A program made the translations under genes and the position numbers. A model generated the notes under the pieces. The model ran no database searches. It was given only the letters and a program-made list of their open reading frames with translations, and was not told the DNA's origin. From Salminus brasiliensis (Eukaryota > Chordata > Actinopteri > Characiformes > Bryconidae): a stretch of 64,000 nucleotides of DNA. The stretch spans positions 30,524,936 through 30,588,935 of the forward strand of contig NC_132892.1 of the NCBI RefSeq assembly GCF_030463535.1, given 5' to 3'. Below are positions 21,501-35,185 of this stretch, piece by piece. Each line of letters begins with the position of its first letter. Position 1 is the first letter of the stretch.

Positions 21501-21585
21501 GGATTTTCATACAGATGCAGCAGACTGACATTAGGTTAGAATACTACTTTTATGATAATTTCACTGGAGCATCATTTTGGACTTC

Positions 21586-24500
21586 TCAAGCAATCACACA
21601 TTTTGATTCATTTTTTAGTTCGTCAATTTCTGCTCGTAATTTCTGAATTTCCTCACTTTTTTGACTTTCAGTGAGTTTATAGAGATTCTCCAGAAGCTCA
21701 TACCGTTTCTGATGCTGTTCAGTGAGCCCCAGTATATGTTTATTTTGTCTTTCATTGAAGTCATTGAATTGCTCTGCCTGCTTCCTGGCAATATCTTCAT
21801 ATTTACTCTTCATGTCCTTTATTTCCTGATCATGCTTCTTTTCCAATTCCTCACGTTCCTTCTTCTCTCTAGTCATGCTTTCTTCCTCTCTCCTCTTAAT
21901 GTTCTCCTGACATTCTCTTCGTATATCCTCTTCTCTTTCCTGCAGTCTTTTTCTTTCTTCTTCTCTTTTCTCGTCTTCTTGTCTTCTTCTCTCCTGCTCT
22001 TCCCTCCTCATTTTCTCCATCTCTGCTTCCATTGCACGTTTCTTTTTCTCGTACTCTTTGTCTTTTTGCTCACTTTCTTCCCTCCACTTTCGTTTCTCCT
22101 CTTCTCGCCGAAGTCTTTCTTCCTCCATATCCCTTTCAAAGTTCTTTCTCATTCTGTCTTGTTCTTCTTGTTTTGCTTGTAGCTCTTCAGCGTGTTTCTG
22201 CTTTCTCTGACGGTCTTCTTCCTTTAGTTCCTGCTTCTGTCTTTTCATCTCGTCTTCCCATTCCATCAGTTTATGCTTCAGGTCCTCTTGTATTTCCTTC
22301 TTCTCGTGTTCAGCCTCTTTTATTTTCCTCTCCCAAGTATGCCTCTCATCCACTTCTTCTTGTCTCCTTCTATCCTCCTCCAGATCTCTCTTTCTAATTT
22401 CTTCATCTTGTCTCTTTCTCAGATCTTCCATGGCTTGTTTTTGTTGATTTCTGAAATGTTCTTTATCTTGTTTGTATCTCTCTTCTCTCTTTTTGTCCTC
22501 CTCATCTCTGTCATTCAGCTGCTTTTCAAATTCATCTCTCTGCTTTTTATTCTCCATTTCTAACTCATTAATCCTGCTTTGCCATTTCTCCATTTGCTTT
22601 CTTATTTCTTCTGACCTCACTCTGTCCTCCATCTCCTGTTTCTTCTTTTCTATTTCATCTTTTTCCTCAAACTCCTTTTTAAGAGTTTCCATCTTTTCTC
22701 TATATTTTCTCTCTATTTGCTGTTTTTCATAATCAGCCTTTTGTTTTTCGTCCTCCAGTCTTTTCTTCAGCTCGTCCATTCCTTGGCTGTATTTGCTTTT
22801 TAGTTTCTCTTTTTCAGCTTCAATCTCTTGCTCTTTCTCTTTCAGAATTTCCTCAATTTTCTTTTTGACGGACATTTCTGCCTCTTGGAACATGCTGTTT
22901 GTAAAGAACTGACTTGATGTGTTTGAGTTTATCACAGTTTCAATCTGTATCAGTAGTTCAGAGACTTGGGTGCGGTCGTTTTTTTCTCGGTTATTGAATA
23001 ACACAATCCTGTTTCCACAGTCTCTGAGCATCTTATTGACTGGCTCAATTGTACATTTCTCTATGTACTGGTTTATTGTCTGATCTTCCAGGTCATCTGC
23101 TCTAGTGAACAGCACTATGCTGAACATTGCAGCCTTTGGACCAAAGATCTTTTTTATCAGCTCTAAAGTCTCCACATCTTCTTTGGTGTTTCTTCCGATG
23201 CTCAGTACAATGATGAACGCATGGGGTCCAGGTGCTGACATCGAGATGCACTTCACAATTTCCTGTTGTATTTCTTCCTCTGACAGTGTGGCATCAAATA
23301 GGCCTGGAGTGTCAACAACAGCAACTGTTCTCCCCAGCACCTCACCAGTTCCTTTTTGGCAAACCTTTGTCACAGAATTCATATTGGCTTCAGTAACAAA
23401 TTCCTTTCTTCCCAGGATAGTGTTTCCTGTTGCACTCTTTCCATTCCCAGTCTTTCCAATCAACACCACTCGTAAGCAACTGGAAACCCGTTCTTCCTCT
23501 TCATCACCTGAAGAAAACATTAGTACTAGTTATTCATTGTGTTACTTTACAATGTGTTCCTCAGGTAAACCTCATGATTACAGTTTAAAGTGCTGCTCTA
23601 AACCCTTTACAAATGTCTGTATTTCTGTTTAAGATTTAAGCTATAATTTGGTCAGATCTTCATCTTATTTCTCTCACTACATGAAGAGAATGACACAAGT
23701 TATGTAAATTAATTTCCTGAGCAAACTCAGTATTGAGCATGTCCAAATAATGTGCAGCTCTAGGAGTATTGGTGTAGTTTTGGTGTAGTTGTAATCAGGT
23801 ACCAGCAACATCTACAGGAGAATATCAGATTATCCATCTGTTGCCTGAAGCGTAACTGTAAATGGGCCAAGAAAAAGATACTAGGCACACAAATATGTCT
23901 AAAAAGAAATGACAGGAGCAGGAGAAAATCCCCATTTTGAAGTCGTAGGACTCTAAAAAGAGTCCTCCACCCAGTATTGCAAAATTAAACCCGATTATCG
24001 AAAATGTTTGACTGATGTTCACATACTTTTTTTCAAATATATTTAATGTTGGATAATTCTAAAATAAAATAAAATAAATAAACTTATATTATAAACTATA
24101 ATATATTATTATGATTATTATTATGATGATTATCATCATGTTTTTCTAGTTTAAGAACTTATGATAAAGATCTAATGACATTTATGATTACATTTATTTT
24201 AAAAAACTGAAATTGTAAATGAGTCACAAGCTTTCTAACAACATGTTATCATTTAATGAAGAATAAGTATGAACACAACACAAATACATACACAAATACA
24301 ATATTTTCCAATAAGTACTGCCATGCCGAAGATGCTTCTGTGATCTAAATATCATAGATTTGTGAGTAGATCTTAAACAAGCTGGGCAGCAAGACAACCC
24401 AATAACATTTTAGAACTAGAGGCCTTCTACAAAGAGGAGTGGGCAAACATCCAACTACAAGAACCGAAAGACATTTAGCTACAAAAACCGTGTGTGAGCT

Positions 24501-27500
24501 TTCTGCTAAAGCTGGTGTTAAAGTCTCTGTAAGGTGGCCAACCTTTGAACACTGATGATTTAGACTTTTATGTTGTGATGGAAAATTTCAAAATATTATG
24601 TTTTATATTTGATTAGCTACAGAAGGTGTGTTTACTACTTCTCAATTACAAAAAGATGTAATTTGACCAAGGGTGCCCAGTCATTTTTATTGGAATCTGC
24701 AGCCACTGTGGCTTCCACTGGACACTGCTGATGTAAATTGAAAGCAGTGTTAAATTATAGACAGTAATAAACACTGATTAATCTTATTTTGTCTGTGTGT
24801 ATAACTATATTGCAATACACTGCTTTTAAATATAATATTTGACATTCTTTGTTAATACAGTGTCCAGAATCACTGCTGAAGAACTCTGAGGGATTGCTTG
24901 AATGAACATAGTCAAAGCACCTACCTTTTGACCGGAGCTTCTTCCTTAACTCCTCATTTTCCTTCTCCTTTTTGCTCAGCTCTTCTTTATACTCTTCCTC
25001 CACTTCACGTCTGACTCTTTCTTCCAGAGCCCTCACATACATGTCAAGAGAATACGGCTGTGCTTCTATCTTTTTTATAATATCCTCCAACAGCTTTTCA
25101 CCTGCTTGTTTGAAGGATTTCCTCAACTCTGTTTTCACTATTATGTGTCTCTGATCACACACAGCAAGAAAGTCCCTTATTTCTGTGTTGTGTTCAGTAA
25201 ACTCTGTGACAGGTTGACTGACAGCATGCTCTGTTGTAAACAGGACTATTAAATTGTCTTTCACTCTGGAGCTGAAACTGTCCTGAATCTTCTTCATTTC
25301 TCCTTTGTGCTCATCAGTGAGGGGACCAACAGGAACGACGAAGAGGAAAGCATGGACTCCAGGGTCACAGAGAGAGACACAGTGGAGAGCTTCATACTTC
25401 ACTTCCTTCTCGTGAGTGTAGCAGAGAGCTGGTATCTCCACCAGGGTAACTGAGCGTCCAGACACGACTCCAGTTCTCCTCACACACATTAAGCTGGGCT
25501 CTGGACTGTGCTGGCTCTGGCCCAGTATGAGGTCTGATATGGAGGCTTTCTGTGCTTCATCATGCCCACAAAGCACCAAGTTCAACCTCTGAGACACTGA
25601 ATGAGAAAAACAACATATCGTATTAGTCAGGTTTAGAACAGAGACCTCTACAATTAAGAACGAGAAATTCACATGAGCAAAACTGCCCCCTTCACTGGAC
25701 CCCAAGTCTAAAAGTCTGAACATTTTAATTAACATTTAAATTGTGGCCAACTAAGAGCTGAATTATTGATGTATTTCTGTGTAAACTGTTCACATAGTAA
25801 TAATATAGGGGTGAGAAACATTTCATTTAAACGTGCATTTCCATAAGAAACTGCAGAATAATCATGCAGCTGAATTGTGCAGGTCAATTCTAGGTGGTTG
25901 CTAGGCAGTTGCTATACTGTTTCAACTAACAGTACCAACTGCATAGAAATTATGGTTGGTAAGTTGCTTACTATGGTCTTGCTAATCAGTTTCTCTGCTG
26001 CTATGCTGTTGCTAAGCAGTTGCTATGTTTCCCAGGGTGTTGCTAAATGGGTGTTTTTTGTTAAATGGGGGTGGGGTGCTGCTAGACAGTCGCTATCCCA
26101 TACATGATGGTTGACATGGTGTAGCTAGGTGATTGCTATTCTGTTCAAGGTAATTGCTATGTGGCAACTATGATCTCCCCACATGGTTGCAATGGAGTTG
26201 CTATGTGGTTGCTATGCTATTTAAGGTGGTTGCGATGTGGCAGTTATAATTTTCCACATGGCTGCAATGGTGTTACTAAGAATACTGCTATTATTAAATT
26301 TAGACCATCGGTTCCATTGAGATATGGCGGAAAAGAACTTGCCTGTCTTGAAAACTGGGGCATTGATTTGGCCGTCAGAAATCTGGGAGAAAAATAGCTT
26401 TGCACAATCATCCATGTATTACTCACCCAAGTCATCCTGTTTACCACCACGAGAGAATATCTGCATCAGGCCCCCAAATCTTCCTCCTGGTTGTGGAATA
26501 TAAATCATGAGCATAGTAAGGTGATTATTACAGTTTTCTGTAATAGTGCAATTCTAATACCTGATTTATTGCAAACAGTGATCAATTTCAACTAATGAAA
26601 CTGTTTTTAACGGAATTTTTGTGACATACTTTTCTTTTTCGGTGCTGTCGGTTGAGCTGCTCTCTGTGCCGTTGATTCAGTCTCTGTCTGTTCTGTTGAT
26701 TCAGTCTCTGTCTGTTCTGTTGATTCACTCTCTTGTGTTGTTGATTCAGTGTCTGTCTGTGCTGTTGATTCAGTCTCTGTCTGTTCTGTTGATTCAGTCT
26801 CTGTCTGTTCTGTTGATTCACTCTCTTGTGTTGTTGATTCAGTGTCTGTCTGTGCTGTTGATTCAGTGTCTGTCTGTGCTGTTGATTCAGTGTCTCTCTG
26901 TTCTGTTGATTCAGTGTCTCTCTGTGCTGTTGATTCAGTGTCTCTCTGTGCTGTTGATTCAGTGTCTCTCTGTGCTGTTGGTTCAGCCTCTGTCTGTTCT
27001 GTTGATTCACTCTCTTGTGTTGTTGATTCAGTGTCTGTCTGTGCTGTTGATTCAGTGTCTCTCTGTGCTGTTGGTTCAGCCTCTGTCTGTCTTGTTGATT
27101 CAGTCTTTGTCTGTTCTGTTGATTCAGTCTTTCTCTGTGTTGTTGATTCAGTGTCTGTCTGTTCTGTCGGTTTAGTCTCTCTCTGTTCTGTCGATTCAGT
27201 GTCTGCCTGTGTTGTTGATTCAGTCTCTGTCTGTGCTGTTGATTCACTCTCTTGTGTTGTTGATTCAGTGTCTCTCTGTGCTGTTGATTCAGTGTCTCTC
27301 TGTGCTGTTGGTTCAGCCTCTGTCTGTTCTGTTGATTCAGTCTCTGTCTGTTCTGTTGATTCAGTCTTTCTCTGTGTTGTTGATTCAGTGTCTGTCTGTG
27401 CCGTTGATTCAGTGTCTGTCTGTGTTGTTGATTCAGTCTCTCTCTGTGTTGTTGATTCAGTGTCTGTCTGTTCTGTCGGTTTAGTCTCTCTCTGTTCTGT

Positions 27501-30181
27501 CGATTCAGTGTCTGCCTGTGTTGTTGATTCAGTCTCTGTCTGTGCTGTTGGTTCAGCCTCTGTCTGTTCTGTTGATTCACTCTCTTGTGTTGTTGATTCA
27601 GTGTCTGTCTGTGCTCTTGATTCAGTGTCTCTCTGTCCTGTCGGTTTAGTCTCTCTCTGTTCTGTCGATTCAGGGTCTCTCTGTGTTGTCGATTCAGGGT
27701 CTCTCTGTGTTGTCGATTCAGCGTCTGTCTGTGCTGTCGATTCAGCGTCTGTCTGTGCTGTCGATTCAGTCTCTCTCTGTGTTGTTGAATCAGTGTCTGT
27801 CTGTGCTGTTGATTCAGTCTCTCTCTGTTCTGTTGATTCGGTGTCTCTCTGTGCCGTTGATTCGGTGTCTCTCTGTGCCGTTGATTCGGTGTCTCTCTGT
27901 GCCGTTGATTCGGTGTCTCTCTGTGCCGTTGATTCAGTGTCTCTCTGTGCCGTTGATTCAGAGTCTGTCTGTGCTGTCGGTTCAGTGTCTCTCTGTGCTG
28001 TCGGTTCAGTCTCTGTCTTTTCAGTTGATTCAGTCTCTTGTGTTGTTGATTCAGTGTCTGTCTGTGCTGTTGATTCAGTGTCTCTCTGTGCCGTCGATTT
28101 AGTCTCTGTCTGTGTTGTTGATTCAGTGTCTCTCTGTGTTGTTGATTCAGTCTCTCTCTGTGCTGTTGATTCAGTCTCTGTCTGTGCTGTCGGTTCAGTG
28201 TCTCTCTGTGCTGTCGGTTCAGTCTCTGTCTTTTCAGTTGATTCAGTCTCTTGTGTTGTTGATTCAGTGTCTGTCTGTGCTGTTGATTCAGTGTCTCTCT
28301 GTGCCGTCGATTTTGTCTGTGTTGTTGATTCAGTGTCTGTCTGTGTTGTTGATTCTGTGTCTGTCTGTTCTGTCGGTTTAGTCTCTCTCTGTTCTGTCGA
28401 TTTAGTCTCTGTCTGTGCTGTTGATTCAGTCTCTGTCTGTGCTGTTGATTCAGTGTCTCTCTGTGTTGTTGATTCAGTGTCTGTCTGTGCTGTTGATTCA
28501 GGGTCTGTCTGTGCTGTTGATTCAGGGTCTGTCTGTGCCGTTGATTCAGTGTCTGTCTGTGTTGTTGATTCAGTGTCTGTCTGTGTTGTTGATTCAGTGT
28601 CTGTCTGTGCTGTTGATTCAGTGTCTGTCTGTGCTGTTGATTCAGTCTCTCTCTGTGCCGTTGATTCAGTCTCTGTCTGTTGTGTTGATTCAGTCTCTCT
28701 CTGTGTTGTAGATTCAGGGTCTGTTGGTGGTTGAGGCTTTTGCTGTTCTGTTGCAGGTGGAGTCATCACAAATTCCTCCCATTTAAGGTGACCTCCTCCA
28801 TTCTCTTCAACCATCTTCTCCATCAGCTCCACAAGAGCAGACGGACTGCTTCCACTTCTAAAGTCAAAATGCCAGTTACTGAACTCTGCTATGATCTCAT
28901 CAGAGACATTCTCTTCATCTGGATCTACACTGCTGCCGGGTTGCGTCAGCACTATGGTGTATTTACAGGCCTCCTCAGATAAAGACCGGAGGATGAAATT
29001 CAGCTGTTTCCTGTCTGCCTCAGTGAAGTCGTCTCGCTGTAGGACCAGAGCTAGAACATGAGGTCCAGGAGGACACAGAGACATGCACTCTCTCACTCGC
29101 TCATCCAGTTCGTCGTTAGAGAGTTCAGTATCAAACAGGTGAGGAGTGGTGACGAGGCTGAAGCTTTTTCCCTTCACGTTTCCTCTTGCTCCCTCACTGC
29201 GGTGAGGAGGAGTTTCAGCATCGAACGCATCTCTTCCCAGAATAAAGTTTCCCACTCTTCTGTTTTCCTGGTCGTTCTTCCCCAGCAGCAGAATCCGCAC
29301 TGCGTAATGACAGCGATACTCTTAAATCCACAATATTTCCCACAATTTCATGCAAATTCAAAAACACTCTAATGGTTAATGGTCCAACTTATGATTTCTG
29401 AAGAACAGAACATGTAATTGAAAGAATTCAGTGTAGTAAATCCAGAGAGTAGGAATTCAGTGTAACTTACTGAATGGAGGCGGGGTTAGACTTCGCCTCC
29501 TCCGAGGTTGTAATGGATCTGTGCCACAAACAGGAGTTACGAGTTACTTTCCCATGTACTAATGTTATGCAGCTGTGACATCTAATGCTAGGTGGAAGGC
29601 CACGTTAGGTCTCTATCTGTAAATCTAGAAGCATTCCAACAAATCCTCCAATGTTGAGATATCACCGCATTACTTAAAATGAACATGCTGTTTTTATTCA
29701 TACAAATATTATTTGTTAAAAACGTCCCTTTTTGCACTAAATTCCAAATGATTCCAGTGTTTTCCAGCTGTTTTAAACTAAACTACCAATTCAAAAAAGA
29801 TTCACTACATTAGATCTGACCATCAGACTGCACACTTCACATCAGTGTACTCCTTATACTTTAAAGTCAACACTGGTTCTGGTTTGAACACTATCGTATA
29901 GCCCACCGGTGTGAACATTGTGAAAAATTATTTTAGTCTTTATGTAGATATTTCATATGGAATAATGGTGACATTCAGTACAGGAACTGTATTTTGCTGA
30001 ACTAATAACAAACTTTCATGTAAAACCAATCAATAACTTACCAAAAATGTTTGGCCCTTTTTAAATGTTCTGTTATCGGTGAAGAATTCAATATGACGGC
30101 GGTTACTGATCCTAGTCCTGAAGTAACCCTAACTCTGAATCCAAATAATCAGTTCATTAACAAGCCCTCTCTCTCTGTGTT

Positions 30182-30231
<50 letters not shown>

Positions 30232-30724
30232 AAACACTAAAATGTGCAGAGTGGGAAACTTTGCAGTGACCTATGCTGTTTTATTTTTGCCTCTACTCAG
30301 GAATTATCACTCTGTGTCACCAGTGTTTGATATTAAATGTATTTATTTATAATGTATCAGTGTTTTATTATAAAACTGTTGTTTTTACTAGTAATTACAC
30401 CTGATCAAATACCACTGGCTTTAAATGATCTAATGAACTGTGATTTATAGAAACAGGTCAGTATTAATACATTTCAGTACATTAAATAAGTAAGTAAGTA
30501 AGTAAGTAAAGTTTTCACATATAAAAGGTGCTGAATATGTGGTTAAACCTCGTATAGACTCTGGTAGTAACTCACTACTATCACTGTCTCTGTCTATAAG
30601 ACACACTGCTGAACTGCATTAAACACTGGACTGGAACAGGCTTCTCTTTTTCATTACTCATTATTTTAAAATGATTTTAATTGGGTTTTACAGAAACTGG
30701 ATACTTACAGATACTCGATGCCAT
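21586..30724 (-). CDS. Triple-AIG1-domain GIMAP-like GTPase, unit 2 (longest repeat)
   Basis: Exons on the minus strand: 30709-30724, 29471-29518, 26630-29299, 26427-26486, 24925-25596, 21586-23507. The joined frame is open, about 1795 residues. Residues 1-21 form an Arg/Pro-rich leader. Exon 3 (about 22-911) holds AIG1 domain 1 without a usable P-loop, then about 86 repeats of TESTAQ(T/R)(E/D). Exon 4 (about 912-931) is a linker, GRFGGLMQIFSRGGKQDDL. Exon 5 (about 932-1155) holds AIG1 domain 2, where LCGHDEAQKAS replaces the P-loop. Exon 6 has GKTGNGKS, DTPGLFD and TRADD, then a long Glu/Lys/Arg coiled coil and terminal CVIA. Only the third G domain looks able to bind GTP. A stop follows directly if exon 3 or exon 5 is not spliced, so truncated isoforms are possible. 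The three-domain layout recalls GIMAP8. Confidence 0.85.
25889..26245. repeat. Degenerate GTTGCTAKG repeat in intron 4, unit 2
   Basis: Same repeat family as at 10977-11375, slightly shorter: the segment GTTCCAAGTGGCTGC near 11095 is missing here. Confidence 0.75.
26659..28722 (-). repeat. Coding 24-bp VNTR, exon 3 of unit 2 (about 86 copies)
   Basis: About 2.06 kb of the 24-bp unit, more than twice the length in units 1 and 3 and about twenty times that in unit 4. Units vary at A/T/E in position 5 and T/R/K in position 7, and there are internal blocks such as TEQRETKPTEQTDTESTT that recur, pointing to duplication of multi-unit blocks. No stop or frameshift occurs along the array. Confidence 0.9.
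30183..30229. repeat. (TG)n microsatellite in intron 1, unit 2
   Basis: Pure TG dinucleotide run of about 23 copies. The same site has a shorter run in unit 4 (about 58939-58960) and only a trace in unit 3. Intron 1 of unit 1 lacks the surrounding segment. Confidence 0.9.
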
Positions 30725-30820
30725 TTCTGGGGGCTTTTGGAGCTGAAATCTAAAGTGGAATCAGGAAACTTTCAGCAGCTCCCTCTCCGAATCACAGGAT
30801 CTGGTGTTTATAGTGTAGAC
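30725..30820 (-). promoter_or_regulatory. TATA-type promoter of the unit 2 GIMAP-like gene
   Basis: TATAAA on the minus strand at 30807-30812, same spacing to the ATG as in unit 1. The exon 1 start reads ATGGCATCG instead of ATGGCGTCG, a silent change. Confidence 0.5.
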
Positions 30821-30959
30821 TATTATTTATCCTCACATTTAGTCTGAAAGCTCATCTTACATCTGACTTCTAAATATAGCGTAATCTGAAGCCCTGGGTC
30901 CGCCTCTCTGATCCAGGGTCTGTCTGTGGCTCTGTCTTCATAACTTTCATAACGACATA

Positions 30960-31183
30960 TTCATATTTATGATCATAAATAACAGTATTGTTGAGTGCTA
31001 CCTGGGTTTAAACCTACACTGGGATCAGTTCACTCACTGTATGTGCTCCTGAGCACTTGGGGTCTACGCCTAATTCCTAAACTCCATTTCTGCGTCATTA
31101 CAATTCACACATCTGCCACTAGATGGCGCTATAGTATCATCAGCGGCTGTTACAGCGCTGTCTCTTTACTGATGGTTTGCCAG
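30960..31183 (+). promoter_or_regulatory. CTCF-like site and orphan splice donor, unit 2
   Basis: CCACTAGATGGCGC at 31116-31129, then GTTTGCCAG/GTAAGT with GT at 31184. Same orientation as the other copies. The AT-rich spacer 31184-31589 that follows shows no gene. Confidence 0.5.
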
Positions 31184-31589
31184 GTAAGTAAGGTAAGGCA
31201 AGACGACTGTAAGCACACCTTCAATTCAGATATTTTAATATTCCAGTGAAGTACACTGAAGTTATGCAAAACTATAATCGATATTTATCGAAATATGATA
31301 TTATTTATGTAAACAAAATAGTACAGATGTAATGTACCCTTCTCACCAACGATTGCTGTTGTTTATTCTTGTAAGAATGATTTCAGCCCTTAGATTACTG
31401 CTATAATACACAGTACACACAAATATATCATACCATTAATTATGCTTATTCATAACACATGACATCATCTTTTGATAAATACATTAATGAATATTAAAAA
31501 GATTTTTAAAAATAATACATGATAAAAAGACAGAAAAAAAGTATATTGCTGAACATAAATATACTCTTAATATTATAATTAAAACGACT

Positions 31590-32048
31590 GGAATCCAATC
31601 AGGATTGTTCATACCCTTATTACTGTGATTGACAGGTGTTTGAACCAATCGGCGTCCTGTATTGTCCCACCAACGGCCAATCGTTGGTCAAACTGAGCAG
31701 GTTCAGCTGCGGGTCTGGGGAGGAGGGGGCGGGACAGGCAGTTCTCCAGTGTTTTGTAATTAGTCTGCGGTAGACATTTAAAACTACTGCGGTCATTTAG
31801 CACTCGCTGTTCCCTGTTGGTCCTTTAAAAATCTCAAATCCCTCGTTTGAAGCCAACACGGCAGCTCTGATGATCTGTAAACCATACCCCTCACCAACTA
31901 CCTGGTGAAATGAGCTGAAGATCAGCGAATGAACGCAGCGGGTCACGAGCCGGAGTCTCCGTTTTTAAATGAAAACGCTCGCGAGTTCAGTTCTGAGGTA
32001 AACCGTTGAGAACCGTTGGAGCTCCGAGCTTCGCTTAGGCTCTTTCAG
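31590..32048 (+). promoter_or_regulatory. Promoter-like block at the unit 2/3 border (single copy)
   Basis: Complete CCAAT/GC-box block ending at CTTTCAG/GTGAG (GT at 32049). The partial copy and TAG array that precede it in units 1, 2 and 5 are missing: the upstream spacer runs directly into this block, as expected after recombination between the two copies. The intron-like AT-rich stretch 32049-32400 follows. Confidence 0.55.
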
Positions 32049-32400
32049 GTGAGACCAGTGTGTTTAATAACCCTCAATATTTACTCATATTTAATGTAGA
32101 GTTCAGCTGTTTGTGCTGCTTTTTACACAGTAACATTGGTTGAGACTGGATATGTAGAAATACTCAAGTATTTGAACTGTTTAACGGGCTTATAAGTTAC
32201 AGCTCTGTTCAGAAATCGTCAAGTAAACACAGATTTAGGAGCTGCTGGTGTTAAATATTAAACCCACACAGATTAAGACTAATGAAACTATATATTATCA
32301 TGTTTATTGAGGGAAAATCCAATGTTCAAATGAGCTCACTACAATTTCCTAATTTAACCACATTCCTCAACGACTTCTCATCAGTCTGTTCCCACTGGGG

Positions 32401-33900
32401 TAGATGTAGTAGATGTAGTAGTAGGAGTAGTAGATGTAGATGTAGTAGATGTAGGAGTAGTGGTTGACAGTAGATGTAGCTAAGAGTAGATGTAGTAGTA
32501 GTGGTAGTAGATGTAGATGTAGTAGATGTAGGAGTAGTGGTTGACAGTAGATGTAGCTAAGAGTAGATGTAGTATTAGTAGTAGATGTAGTAGTAGATGT
32601 AGTATTAGTAGTAGATGTAGTAGTAGATGTAGTATTAGTGGTAGATGTAGTAGTAGATGTAGGAGTAGATGTAGGAGTAGATGTAGGAGTAGATGTAGAT
32701 GTAGTATTAGTGGTAGTAGTAGGAGTAGATGTAGTAGTAGTAGATGTAGTATTAGTGGTAGATGTAGTAGTAGTGGTTGACAGTAGATGTAGCTAAGAGT
32801 AGATGTAGTATTAGTAGTAGATGTAGTAGTAGATGTAGTATTAGTAGTAGATGTAGTAGTAGATGTAGTATTAGTGGTAGATGTAGTAGTAGATGTAGGA
32901 GTAGATGTAGTAGTAGATGTAGCTAAGAGTAGATGTAGATGTAGTATTAGTGGTAGTAGTAGGAGTAGATGTAGTAGTAGTAGATGTAGTATTAGTAGTA
33001 GATGTAGTAGTAGATGTAGTATTAGTAGTAGATGTAGTAGTAGATGTAGTATTAGTAGTAGATGTAGTAGTAGATGTAGTAGTAGATGTAGCTAAGAGTA
33101 GATGTAGATGTAGTATTAGTGGTAGTAGTAGGAGTAGATGTAGTAGTAGTAGATGTAGTATTAGTGGTAGATGTAGTAGTAGTGGTTGACAGTAGATGTA
33201 GGTAAGAGTAGATGTAGTATTAGTAGTAGATGTAGTAGTAGATGTAGTATTAGTAGTAGATGTAGTAGTAGATGTAGTATTAGTAGTAGATGTAGTAGTA
33301 GATGTAGTATTAGTGGTAGATGTAGTAGTAGATGTAGTATTAGTGGTTGACAGTAGATGTAGCTAAAAGTAGATGTAGATGTAGTAGTAGTAGTAGTTTT
33401 AGTAGTAATAGATGTAGTATTAGTAGTAGTAGATGTAGGAGTAGTTTTAGTAGTAGTAGATGTAGTATTAGTAGTAGATGTAGGAGTAGTAATAGTAGTA
33501 GTGGATGTAGTAGTAGTAGATGTAGTATTAGTGGTAGATGTAGTAGTAGGAGTAGATGTAGTATTAGTAGAAGTAGTATTAGTAGTAGTGGTAGGAGTAG
33601 TATTAGTAGTAGTAGATGTAGCTAGGAGTAGTAGTAGTAGTAGTAGATGTAGTATTAGTAGTAGTAGTAGTAGATGTAGCTAGGAGTAGTAGTTTTAGTT
33701 AGAAGTAGTTTTAGTAGTAGCAGTATTAGTACTAGTAGAAGTAGTATTATAAGTAGTAGTGGTAGTAAAATTAGAAGTAGTTTTAGTAGTAGCAGTATTA
33801 GTACTAGTAGAAGTAGTATTATAAGTAGTAGTGGTAGTAAAATTAGGAGTAGTTTTAGTAGTAGCAGTAGATGTAGCTGTAGGAGTAGATGTAGTAGTAG
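32401..33900. repeat. TAG array, unit 3 (fused, second donor block lost)
   Basis: A single array of about 1.5 kb that starts like the main array of the other units and ends like their last short array (GTAGTATTATAAG sub-blocks, then AGAACAAAAAAGTAATAG). The second donor block and its spacer, present in units 1, 2 and 4, are absent between these ends. The first about 640 bases match those of unit 4 (47311 onward) almost exactly. Confidence 0.92.
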
Positions 33901-35094
33901 AACAAAAAAGTAATAGTAGTAATAGTATAGTATAACTAAACTAGGAGTTTTCTAATATTATACTACCACTTAAAATCTTAGATGACATCAGGTGGATCAG
34001 ACGTCCAATGGACCACCACCATCACTGTTTTCAGTCTACCCGAGAGGCTGGCCTGCACCTACGTCCCAGACCTTTTACTGTCATGTCACTGATGATATGT
34101 ACAGCTGTGGCCCAAAAGAACCAGAGTTTGACCTCCCTGTGCCAGTACAGTTCAGAAGGAATTGTACAATTATATTACGCTTGAGTGAAACACAGACAAC
34201 ATTTGGAATAAATCAATTTTTTAGTAAATTAAAAAGTGTGGACATAAAATGATTAGGAACATTATTTAAAACATACATACAGCATCCATAATGGTGATCA
34301 TCTCAAATCACAGAAAAGGCTTTTTAGACTAATTAAATCATGAGTTTTAATTTTAGGGACATCTGATCACATTTTTCAAACACTACCAAAATGTTCAGAT
34401 TAAATAATAAGCAAACAAAATAAAGGATAAACACAGTCTGCATATACAGCAAACTGTGCCGATGAGACACAGGGTTACATATGGACAAACGAAGAGGAGG
34501 CAGGACAGATAAACACTATAAAAGTGGAATGGATTAAAAGTATCCATTATTATTTATTGATTATGTTATAATCCATTACACATATTTATGCCATATTTGT
34601 AATATAATCACTCTCATTGTTTAGGCAAACATGATTATTAAAAAGTAAACATCTTAATCATTTCAGTAAAATGTTTCTTACTGATTTTAATTACACTCAC
34701 CAAAAACTACCACTGGTGTTTTCAAAGAAACATGAAATTACTGTCACACAAAAACCTTGTATGTCCATTTTTGCTGTTTTTTGACTCTTTGTCATAATGT
34801 GAAGCAGTTGTTGTTGGTAGTAGTTCTTTACATTTGTAAGGGCTGGCTCCAGGGCTCAGCCACCTCGGGCCACCAGAGGGAGACAAAATGTATCTTCTGG
34901 AGCCAATCAAGCCCAACACCTGGGCTAAGGGCTTCATTGGGGAGAGACACAGACACACATTGCTGTCACGAGGACAGCCGGGCAAAGGGTTGAGAACTCC
35001 TGCACTCCTCTCATCTTTGCTCTTCCCATGACTCTTGAGTCCTCTTTAAAAAAACCTGCACTCCAGTTAATTTTCTTCTGTGGGTCCTATTAAC
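33901..35094. other. Gene-free spacer, unit 3 (CRE-like site altered)
   Basis: Matches 4736-5869. The CRE-like palindrome reads TGACATCA (33983-33990), so the symmetric site is lost here. The 86-codon GTG-started frame is at 33992-34252. A few extra bases occur near 34655-34680. No gene is seen. Confidence 0.5.
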
Positions 35095-35185
35095 CTCTAG
35101 CTCACCTAGTAAGTAGGTTGTGCTGTAACCAACACTAGGTTTGATTCCCTTCTCAGGGTGAGCCACTACAACTTTTTGTGATGAA
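35095..35185 (+). repeat. Possible tRNA-derived SINE scar, unit 3
   Basis: Same A-box-like and GGTTTGATTCC pair as in unit 1; only the head is visible. Confidence 0.35.

Noticed and set aside
26588-27580. Minus-strand frame rich in NQQHRQRL repeats, and a similar one at 40958-41242
   Set aside because: Same VNTR read in another frame of the same strand. Only the TESTAQ frame continues into the AIG1 domain and the spliced exons.
26749-28734. Long plus-strand open frame of 661 codons (CAVDSVSVC-type repeat) and similar frames at 11729-12717 and 40991-41934
   Set aside because: These are antisense readings of the 24-bp coding VNTR in exon 3. The period is a multiple of three, so other frames stay open without selection.
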